From: Clostridia bacterium
Lineage (GTDB): Bacteria > Bacillota_A > Clostridia > Oscillospirales > CAG-272
Assembly: GCA_017626655.1 (NCBI GenBank)
Contig: JAGAIH010000492.1
Coordinates: 1 to 15,187 of the forward strand
Direction: 5' to 3'
DNA: 15,187 bases
This document shows, one piece after another, positions 7,649 through 12,352 of this stretch; the first letter of the stretch is position 1, and every line of letters begins with the position of its first letter. The translations under genes and the position numbers were made by a program. The notes under the pieces are model-generated. The model saw nothing but the letters and a program-made list of their open reading frames with translations, was not told the DNA's origin and did not search any database.

Positions 7649-8674
7649 TCACAAAATGGCCTCCAGAGCGCGGATATCTTCCTCGGCGGTGGCCCAGCTG
7701 GTGGCGAAGCGCACCACCGTATGATCGGGGTCGGGCTTCTCCCAGAAGCTCAGCACGCACTCCTTCTCCAGCTCGGCCTTGCGGTCGTCGGGCAGGGTGA
7801 TGAAGATCTGGTTGGTGGTGGTCTCCATGAAGAACTCATACCCCTTCGCGCGGAAGATGGAGCGCATCAGCTCGGCCATCTCAATGGCGTGACGGCTGAT
7901 CCTCATATACAGATCATCGGTGAACAGGGTGTCGAACTGGATTCCCAATAGCCTCCCCTTGGCCACCAGAGCGCCGTGTTGCTTGATAATGGAGAGAAAA
8001 TGCCTGGGAGCCTTGCGGCGGGCAAAGACCACCGCCTCCCCGCAGAGCGCCCCCACCTTGGTGCCGCCGATGTAGAAGACGTCGCAGAGGTCGCAGAGGT
8101 CGTGCAGAGTCAGATCCGCGTCGGGAGCGGCCAGACCGTACCCCAGCCGCGCGCCGTCCATGAACAGGGGGATCTCATACTCGTCGCAGACCCTCCGCAG
8201 GGCGGTCAGCTCCTCCTTGGTGTACAGAGTGCCGTACTCGGTGGGGTGGGAGATATACACCGCCCCGGGGCGCACCATATGCTCGGCGTTGTCGTCGGCG
8301 TGGTAGGTAGCCAGGTAGGCGGACAGATCGGCAGCGGCCATCTTCCCCGCGCGGTGGGGGACGGTCAGTACCTTATGCCCCGTAAACTCGATGGCTCCCG
8401 CCTCGTGGGCGGCGATATGCCCCGTCTCGGCGGCCACCACACCCTCGTAGGGCAGGAGCAGGGAGTCGATCACCACCTGGTTGGTCTGGGTCCCGCCCGT
8501 GAGGAACCACACGTCTGCCTCGGGACAGCCGCAGGCGGCTTTGATCTTCTCGCGGGCGGAGGCGGTGTACTCGTCGGAGCCGTAGCCCGCTTGCTTGACG
8601 AGGTTGGTCTCAATGAAGCGCTGAAGGATGGCGGGATGGGCGCCCTCCACGTAGTCGCTGGCGAAGGAAAGCAT
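7649..8674 (-). CDS. Threonine aldolase family PLP enzyme
   Basis: A 341-residue member of the beta-eliminating lyase/threonine aldolase fold-type I PLP family, of normal length. Visible landmarks are FLTGGTQTNQ (58-67), the PLP-stacking region TGHIAAHE (H86), SHPTEYGTLYT, FMDGARLGYG with Asp173 for the pyridine nitrogen, and YIGGTKVGALCGE with Lys206 as the Schiff-base lysine. Family chemistry is cleavage of L-threonine or L-allo-threonine to glycine plus acetaldehyde; exact stereospecificity cannot be read here. The start ATG at 8674 has GAGAGG 9 nt upstream and a good promoter. It is followed after 76 bp, without a clear terminator, by the CxxC membrane protein gene, so some read-through is plausible, but I see no metabolic link. 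Confidence 0.9.
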   Translation of the reverse strand: MLSFASDYVEGAHPAILQRFIETNLVKQAGYGSDEYTASAREKIKAACGCPEADVWFLTGGTQTNQVVIDSLLLPYEGVVAAETGHIAAHEAGAIEFTGHKVLTVPHRAGKMAAADLSAYLATYHADDNAEHMVRPGAVYISHPTEYGTLYTKEELTALRRVCDEYEIPLFMDGARLGYGLAAPDADLTLHDLCDLCDVFYIGGTKVGALCGEAVVFARRKAPRHFLSIIKQHGALVAKGRLLGIQFDTLFTDDLYMRISRHAIEMAELMRSIFRAKGYEFFMETTTNQIFITLPDDRKAELEKECVLSFWEKPDPDHTVVRFATSWATAEEDIRALEAIL

Positions 8675-8717
8675 GGTATATAGCCTCTCTTTCGGTGAGT
8701 TGATCGCAATTCATTTT

Positions 8718-8746
8718 ATTATAGCATAAAAAAACGCTTCTGGCAA
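8718..8746 (-). promoter_or_regulatory. Promoter of the threonine aldolase gene
   Basis: Read on the minus strand: TTGCCA (8746-8741), a 17-bp spacer, and TATAAT (8723-8718) preceded by TGC. The leader is about 37 nt. It is divergent from the promoter at 8765-8793, with only 18 bp between the two -35 boxes. Confidence 0.87.
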
Positions 8747-8764
8747 GGGATTTCGGCAAGAAAC

Positions 8765-8793
8765 TTGACAAACCGCCCCATTTCTGCTATACT
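8765..8793 (+). promoter_or_regulatory. Promoter of the DUF3592-like membrane protein gene
   Basis: TTGACA (8765-8770), a 17-bp spacer, and TATACT (8788-8793) with an upstream TGC (extended -10). Confidence 0.88.
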
Positions 8794-8823
8794 GTTCCCA
8801 ACCTCACCGAAAGGAGCCCCGCC

Positions 8824-9294
8824 ATGCCCTCCCCCAGCCTCTTCGTCACCGTCCTGCGCGTCCTGCTCTTCCTCGCCGCCCCCACCTGCCTCGGCCTCGC
8901 GGGGCTGTTCTTCTGGGTGCAGTTCACCTTCTCCCGCTGCCCCCAAAACACCGCCAAGACCGCGGGGATCTTGCGGGAGACCGACTACAAGCAGAACGTC
9001 ACCCTCCACGGCCCTCGCGGCAAAAGCATATTTCTCAGGCACCTCACCAAGGCCCGCTATATCTACACCGTAAACGGCGTGGAATACGGCATCCGCGGGG
9101 AGCATTACGGCACCAAGCGCCAGACCCCGAAATTCGTCCCTGTGGTCTACATCAAACGCTTCCCCCGCTTTGCCTACATCGACGAGATCATCGGCGGCTT
9201 CGGGGATATCCTGTACGGGTTGTGGGGCATGGTTTTGCTGGCGATCGGGGTGGCTCTGACCGTGGGGATCGTTGATTTTCTCATAAAGATGTAA
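8824..9294 (+). CDS. Small two-helix membrane protein (DUF3592-like)
   Basis: A 156-residue protein; the ATG at 8824 follows AAAGGAG. One hydrophobic helix near residues 9-33 and another near 130-152 flank a ~95-residue soluble middle with YIYTVNGVEYGIRGEHYG, a phrase typical of DUF3592-like proteins (a small beta domain between two membrane helices). The helix layout puts both termini on one side. It is monocistronic, with its own promoter and a strong terminator. No catalytic motif is seen; function is unknown and the family assignment rests on pattern, not a search. Confidence 0.7.
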   Translation: MPSPSLFVTVLRVLLFLAAPTCLGLAGLFFWVQFTFSRCPQNTAKTAGILRETDYKQNVTLHGPRGKSIFLRHLTKARYIYTVNGVEYGIRGEHYGTKRQTPKFVPVVYIKRFPRFAYIDEIIGGFGDILYGLWGMVLLAIGVALTVGIVDFLIKM

Positions 9295-9297
9295 AGC

Positions 9298-9329
9298 AAA
9301 CAGCGAGTGACGCATCACCCGCTGTTTTT
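9298..9329. terminator. Bidirectional terminator between convergent genes
   Basis: AAACAGCG-a-GTGA (9298-9310) pairs with TCAC-c-CGCTGTTT (9315-9327) around a CGCA loop, with one A/C mismatch and a plus-strand T-run. It lies only a few bases from both stop codons. The minus-strand T-tail is weaker. Confidence 0.88.
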
Positions 9330-9332
9330 GTA

Positions 9333-10559
9333 TTATGCCTCGTTCTCCACGGGCGCGAAGACCGCCTTGACCCGCTCCACGTAGGCGGCGAAGCGAGGGT
9401 CGGAGCGGATGGGGTCGAACCATTCCCAGCCTCTTTCAGCGGTGAGGGGATGCAGGAGGGTATAACAGTCTACGCCTCCGAAGAAATATCCAAAGGGATC
9501 GGTATTCAACCGCAATATCAGTTCCCTTTGATCGAATTGCGCCGAATGCTCCACGCGCAAACGGAAATCCCGCAGCCAACGGCTCGAGCAGGACAACTCG
9601 CTTCCTGCCTGCAAGCTCATAAGCTTTTCCAGCAGAGTCACCGTATCCTCCAGCGCCGTAAAAGCCCCTTCGGGATCTCCCGTGGCCGCCAGATAGCAGG
9701 CACGACGAACCCCCAGATCCACGCGATAGGGCGCGAAAATATCCACCGAGCCGTCTCCCGTGATGGGATGGGCAGGATCTGGGGTCTCACCGCAGAAATT
9801 GTGGAGAAATGTGATCAGAGTCATATTGATGTGCAGGCTCTCTTGCAGGTTCAATACACCCTCTCCGATCCGCAAAAGGTAACCGCCAAGCAGTCGGGTC
9901 AACGAGCAGAAAAGGATCTTCTGTCGCATCATTTCCTCTTGCTCATACCATCCCCGCGTCTTGTAGCGGTCATACAGCAATTCATCTCGGCTCAGATCCC
10001 ACCGCGTCGCGTTTTGATCCAAAAAGCTCTCAATATTTGCATCGTCCTCCATATACGCCATCCAACGAACCATATTATCCTTCAGCTCCCGCGAAGCCGT
10101 GTTCGACATGACCTCCTCAAAGGCCATGCGAAGCTCCGAAACCAGTTCAGGATGGTTTTGGAATTCATCTCTCCAACGGTATCCAAAGCAGAATATCAGA
10201 TCTCCCAAGCAGGGATCCCGGAGGGACGGTGTTGCCAGACACGCCCGCCGTACCTCCCGCACAATATCCAAGACGTGCGCCATATCCGGAGCCGCGCTCT
10301 CAAGCAGGGATGCCAGCTCTTCCAGTCTGTTCTCAAGATTCTCCCTTTGCAGACTGTCCTCACACCCCAAAAGCTCATCCACCGTCACCCCAAATATCCC
10401 CGCCAGCACAGGCAGAAATTCCATATCGGGATAGGTCGTCCCATTCTCCCAGCGGCTCACCGACTGGTAGGCGACTCCCAGCTTGTCGGCCAGCTGCTCC
10501 TGGGTCATGTCGGCGGCACGGCGCAGTCGGCGGAGGTTTTCACCGATGTTCAGTTTCAT
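9333..10559 (-). CDS. XRE-family helix-turn-helix regulator with long helical C-terminal domain
   Basis: A 408-residue protein starting at the ATG at 10559 behind AAAGGAAG. Residues 1-65 are a classic XRE HTH: IGENLRRLRRAADMTQEQLA, then YQSVSRWENG as the recognition helix and GVTVDELLG. Residues 66-408 are a helical domain rich in aromatic and acidic residues without membrane segments. It has tetratricopeptide-like stretches (ACYLAATGDPEGAFTALEDT) that likely bind a peptide or small ligand. This arrangement is common in large Clostridia XRE regulators of unknown target. GC content is visibly lower here than in neighbouring genes. Its promoter carries a 13-bp palindrome just upstream (10653-10665), which might be its own or another regulator's operator. 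It is unrelated in its C-terminal half to the XRE protein at the left edge. Confidence 0.85.
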   Translation of the reverse strand: MKLNIGENLRRLRRAADMTQEQLADKLGVAYQSVSRWENGTTYPDMEFLPVLAGIFGVTVDELLGCEDSLQRENLENRLEELASLLESAAPDMAHVLDIVREVRRACLATPSLRDPCLGDLIFCFGYRWRDEFQNHPELVSELRMAFEEVMSNTASRELKDNMVRWMAYMEDDANIESFLDQNATRWDLSRDELLYDRYKTRGWYEQEEMMRQKILFCSLTRLLGGYLLRIGEGVLNLQESLHINMTLITFLHNFCGETPDPAHPITGDGSVDIFAPYRVDLGVRRACYLAATGDPEGAFTALEDTVTLLEKLMSLQAGSELSCSSRWLRDFRLRVEHSAQFDQRELILRLNTDPFGYFFGGVDCYTLLHPLTAERGWEWFDPIRSDPRFAAYVERVKAVFAPVENEA

Positions 10560-10610
10560 AGTTTCTTCCTTTCATTCCCCGCGCGGGTGAGGTTTTTTAC
10601 CGGTGACTCT

Positions 10611-10639
10611 ATGATACCACATTTCCCTCCGAATTGCAA
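10611..10639 (-). promoter_or_regulatory. Promoter of the 408-residue XRE regulator gene
   Basis: On the minus strand: TTGCAA (10639-10634), a 17-bp spacer, and TATCAT (10616-10611). The leader is about 45 nt. Confidence 0.85.
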
Positions 10640-10651
10640 TAACGCATATAG

Positions 10652-10666
10652 TGAGAATTATTCTCG
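10652..10666. promoter_or_regulatory. Palindromic operator candidate (Fur-box-like) upstream of the XRE promoter
   Basis: TGAGAATTATTCTCG is a near-palindrome with perfect 5-bp arms (GAGAA/TTCTC). It matches the classical 7-1-7 Fur consensus TGATAATNATTATCA at most positions. It lies 13 bp upstream of the -35 box. Binding by a Fur-family or XRE protein is only a guess. Confidence 0.35.
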
Positions 10667-10707
10667 GTCCGCGTGAGTTTTTTGACCTCTTCCGTCCTTC
10701 CTTTGGG

Positions 10708-10780
10708 GGTAGGGGCGCACCTATGTGTGCGCCCTCTATAGAGGGTATCAAACGGGCGTACACATAGGTACGCCCCTACC
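10708..10780. repeat. 73-bp nested palindromic repeat with GGTAGGGGCG ends
   Basis: Two 27-bp arms (10708-10734 and 10754-10780) are inverted copies differing at two positions. Each arm is also a hairpin on its own: GGGCGCAC/GTGCGCCC on the left, GGGCGTAC/GTACGCCC on the right. The two differences between arms are compensatory within each hairpin. There is no ORF. It resembles the element at 2944-3036 in its termini and looks like a dispersed intergenic repeat. Confidence 0.85.
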
Positions 10781-10801
10781 AAGGGTGGATATAACCCAAC
10801 G

Positions 10802-10833
10802 CAAAACAGAGCCGAGCGCAAGGCCCGACTCTG
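10802..10833 (-). terminator. Terminator of the YwaF-like gene
   Basis: On the minus strand CAGAGTCGGGC (10833-10823) pairs with GCTCGGCTCTG (10817-10807), 11 bp with two G-U pairs and a 5-nt loop. TTTTGC follows. It lies 8 bp after the stop codon. Confidence 0.85.
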
Positions 10834-10841
10834 CTTGACTT

Positions 10842-11633
10842 TCATTTCCTTGATAGGGCTTTCTCTTTCCTCCGCTCCCACAGGTACACGGGCAAAAAGA
10901 TCAGATACGCCCCCAAGGACACCGCCGCCAGATAGATGGGGGTGTTGACATACCACCCGCAAGCCGTGGCGATCTCCTTGAACACCGCCAAGGGCGAGAT
11001 GGCGGGGCCTACGTAGAACATCTTGATGCTCCCCTCCGAGGGGATCCAGAAGATGAGGTTGATGATGAACGCCATGGCCACCAGCGCCAGGAACAGGACC
11101 ACCGAGGAGCGGTAGTCCTTCAGAGTCCTGGCCCCCCGCCCCGAGGCGATGAGGTAGAAGCCCACGAAGATCAGCATCATGTGCCACAGAAAGGCGTGGA
11201 GGGTCAAGGTCCAGTACTCGTGGATAATCCCCGACGGCTCGATGAAGGCCATGAGGCCCCCCAGGAGGTTGAAGGTGGTCATGAAATGGTACATGGCCGA
11301 CTGCACCTTCCCCTCCTTCAGAAAAGGCGCGATGAGGCAGAGGTACATGGGCACCGAGCAGAGCTGGAAGGGGAAAATCCACCATTGATAGCTGTGATCC
11401 CCGATGTGGTAGTAGTAGAACAGCTGCTTGTAGATCTCGGTAACAACCAGGAATATGCCCACCGAGAGCAGGACCGCACGGTTCCCCCGCTTCCCCGTGT
11501 GGCGGAGCAGGTAGGCCAGCAGGATACAGACGGCTAAGCCGACAAAGGTAAAGATCAAATGGAAGGGGCCGTAGGCCTTGGGCTTGTCCATGCCCCAGGC
11601 GGTGGCCTCGATGAAGGTTTCCAGGAATGAGAT
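10842..11633 (-). CDS. YwaF/TIGR02206-like integral membrane protein, apparent non-AUG (AUC) start
   Basis: About 263 residues with six or seven hydrophobic helices and family-typical phrases: FHLIFTFVGL, WWIFPFQLCSVPMYLCLIAP, IIHEYWTLTLHAFLWHMMLI and an AVFKEIATACGW-to-C-terminal helix. Function of the family is unknown (distantly TMEM164-like). The reading frame stays open upstream to ATGs at 11675 and 11723. However, a promoter (TTGCGC-17-TAGAAT, 11702-11674) overlaps the 11675 ATG, so transcripts would begin after it. A perfect SD, AAAGGAGG (11649-11642), is followed 8 nt later by ATC at 11633; starting there gives MSFLETFIEATAWGMDKPKAYG, which looks like a natural N-terminus. The first downstream ATG (11594) is ~47 nt from the SD. 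Alternatives: ATT at 11639, a single-base error, or the upstream ATGs from another promoter. Its terminator follows the stop. Confidence 0.8.
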   Translation of the reverse strand: MSFLETFIEATAWGMDKPKAYGPFHLIFTFVGLAVCILLAYLLRHTGKRGNRAVLLSVGIFLVVTEIYKQLFYYYHIGDHSYQWWIFPFQLCSVPMYLCLIAPFLKEGKVQSAMYHFMTTFNLLGGLMAFIEPSGIIHEYWTLTLHAFLWHMMLIFVGFYLIASGRGARTLKDYRSSVVLFLALVAMAFIINLIFWIPSEGSIKMFYVGPAISPLAVFKEIATACGWYVNTPIYLAAVSLGAYLIFLPVYLWERRKEKALSRK

Positions 11634-11673
11634 AGGAATCGCCTCCTTTGGGAATTTGCTTTTTTCGACACTC

Positions 11674-11702
11674 ATTCTACCACAAAACCCGCCGCCGCGC
11701 AA
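11674..11702 (-). promoter_or_regulatory. Promoter of the YwaF-like gene
   Basis: On the minus strand: TTGCGC (11702-11697), a 17-bp spacer, and TAGAAT (11679-11674). The predicted start near 11667 leaves an ~18-nt leader before AAAGGAGG. This location argues against translation from the ATGs at 11675 and 11723. Confidence 0.75.
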
Positions 11703-11805
11703 GGACTGCGGAGCATTCTTCATAATTCTTCATATTTGTGGGGGAGGGCAAAGCGATCCGACCCACGAGCCGATACGGCGACTGTACCGGCCTTTCGGGT
11801 AAAAG

Positions 11806-11826
11806 AAAAAACACCGCAAGCGGTGT
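11806..11826 (-). terminator. Minus-strand terminator closing the left side of the toxin-antitoxin locus
   Basis: On the minus strand ACACCGC (11826-11820) pairs with GCGGTGT (11817-11811) around a 2-nt loop. A run of Ts (11811-11806) and TCTTTT follow. It would stop transcripts that read through from the small toxin gene. Confidence 0.8.
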
Positions 11827-11843
11827 AAAATTTCAAAAGAGTC

Positions 11844-11872
11844 TTGACAAAGCGCCGCCAATGCGGTATAAT
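11844..11872 (+). promoter_or_regulatory. Consensus promoter of the predicted antitoxin RNA
   Basis: TTGACA (11844-11849), a 17-bp spacer, and TATAAT (11867-11872): a perfect match in both hexamers. There is no ribosome site or ORF downstream before the terminator, so the product should be an untranslated RNA. Confidence 0.9.
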
Positions 11873-11878
11873 AATGAC

Positions 11879-11963
11879 GTAGGGGGTGCCTTGACGGCTA
11901 CTTCCTTGGCTAAAAGTTAAAAAAGATAGCCGTTAGTTTGGAGACAGGCGGTTATCTTTTTTT
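11879..11963 (+). ncRNA. Predicted ~84-nt antitoxin RNA (RNA II) of a type I toxin-antitoxin locus
   Basis: The RNA is bounded by the consensus promoter at 11844-11872 and a hairpin plus T7 at 11925-11963. It contains no ATG ORF with an SD. Its 3' part is fully complementary to the end of the toxin mRNA, including the stop codon. Its single-stranded middle carries CUUCCUUGG (11901-11909). That sequence can pair with CAAGGAAG in the toxin leader (12117-12110), and with the toxin Shine-Dalgarno AAGGGAGG (seven pairs including one G-U). By analogy with Fst/par RNA II and RatA-type antitoxins, it likely blocks toxin translation and destabilises the mRNA. Expression and the exact ends are inferred. 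Confidence 0.68.
11919..11963. terminator. Shared bidirectional terminator of toxin and antitoxin transcripts
   Basis: GATAGCCG (11925-11932) and CGGTTATC (11949-11956) form an 8-bp stem with one G-U or A-C position. It is followed by T7 on the plus strand (11957-11963) and by T6 on the minus strand (11924-11919). The right arm covers the toxin TAA. Confidence 0.85.
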
Positions 11964-12059
11964 GTTATTCTGATTCTTGTATTGCAGATAACAAGAGACG
12001 ATGGCAAGAATGAGCATAGCGATCTTGATCAGATCGTCGTATGTAACGTATTCCATCAT
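11952..12059 (-). CDS. Small membrane toxin peptide of a type I toxin-antitoxin locus (holin-like toxin type)
   Basis: A 35-residue ORF. Three consecutive ATGs follow a strong SD (GGGAGGTG); the second (12059) and third (12056) have suitable spacing of 5 and 8 nt. The peptide starts MMEYVTYDDLIKI, has one hydrophobic helix (IAMLILAIVSCYLQY, ~13-27) and a basic, Asn-rich tail KNQNNKKR. This layout matches Firmicutes type I toxins, the 'putative holin-like toxin'/TxpA-BsrG sort, whose N-termini are often VTYxxL; such peptides damage or depolarise the membrane when overproduced. The ~145-nt structured leader, its own consensus promoter, and an antisense RNA converging on the same terminator support this reading. 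The stop codon lies inside the terminator stem. Family membership is from memory, and toxicity is inferred. Confidence 0.72.
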   Translation of the reverse strand: MMEYVTYDDLIKIAMLILAIVSCYLQYKNQNNKKR

Positions 12060-12064
12060 CATCA

Positions 12065-12117
12065 CCTCCCTTCGTGTCAGCCACCAAGGAAGGCAAAAGA
12101 TATTTTGGGCTTCCTTG
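12065..12117 (-). promoter_or_regulatory. Alternative hairpins controlling the toxin Shine-Dalgarno
   Basis: In the toxin mRNA, CCUUCCUU (12093-12086) can pair with the SD AAGGGAGG (12072-12065), 8 bp with one U-G across a 13-nt loop, hiding the ribosome site. The overlapping CUUCCUUG (12092-12085) can instead pair with upstream CAAGGAAG (12117-12110), reinforced by an inner CAAAA/UUUUG stem, which would free the SD. The two structures exclude each other. The antitoxin RNA carries the same CUUCCUUGG, so it can compete for either partner. Confidence 0.6.
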
Positions 12118-12175
12118 ATGAAACACCAAGCAAGCGACCGCCTCTGACAGAGTCAGATATGACCGAGGTCAGCAT
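12077..12175 (-). other. Possible 32-residue leader ORF in the toxin mRNA
   Basis: ATG at 12175 opens a frame beginning MLTSVISDSVRGG and ending at TGA 12079-12077, inside the loop of the SD-masking hairpin. The ribosome site is poor (AGGGG, only ~3 nt away). If translated, ribosomes would melt the CCUUCCUU element and couple to the toxin start. It may equally be chance. Confidence 0.22.
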
Positions 12176-12208
12176 GACCCCTACGGAGACCCAAGGGCCT
12201 CACGTCGA

Positions 12209-12237
12209 ATTATAGCACAAAGGCCTTGTAAAGTCAA
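12209..12237 (-). promoter_or_regulatory. Promoter of the toxin mRNA (RNA I)
   Basis: On the minus strand: TTGACT (12237-12232), a 17-bp spacer, and TATAAT (12214-12209). The predicted start is near 12202, giving an mRNA of about 285 nt with a ~145-nt leader. The leader contains strong local hairpins, for example UCUGAC/GUCAGA at 12157-12143. Confidence 0.86.
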
Positions 12238-12246
12238 GGCTTTTTT
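12223..12246 (+). terminator. Plus-strand terminator closing the right side of the toxin-antitoxin locus
   Basis: GCCTTG (12223-12228) pairs with CAAGGC (12235-12240) around a 6-nt loop, followed by T6 (12241-12246). The stem shares bases with the toxin -35 box on the opposite strand. It would stop read-through from the antitoxin RNA before rimO. Confidence 0.72.
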
Positions 12247-12277
12247 CTTTCAACCCGTGAAAGTTTCCCGCCTCGCC

Positions 12278-12306
12278 TTGACAATTCCCCGCTTTTGTGG
12301 TATCAT
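12278..12306 (+). promoter_or_regulatory. Promoter of rimO
   Basis: TTGACA (12278-12283), a 17-bp spacer, and TATCAT (12301-12306). Confidence 0.88.
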
Positions 12307-12352
12307 ATAGGGTGAACGAATAGGCACTTCCCCAAACGAAAGGAAACCATAT

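Noticed and set aside
9450..10676. 408-codon plus-strand open frame opposite the second XRE gene
   Set aside because: No ribosome site or domain, and it runs through the XRE promoter; the minus strand encodes a clear HTH protein.
11724..11800. GC-rich stretch with GCCGATACGGC and ACCGGCCTTTCGGGT, checked as a tRNA or repeat fragment
   Set aside because: No tRNA arms or T-loop consensus could be fitted; left as unassigned.
11982..12215. 77-codon plus-strand frame across the toxin locus
   Set aside because: No SD, no domain and no transcript terminus to match. The opposite strand has a strong SD and a toxin-like peptide.
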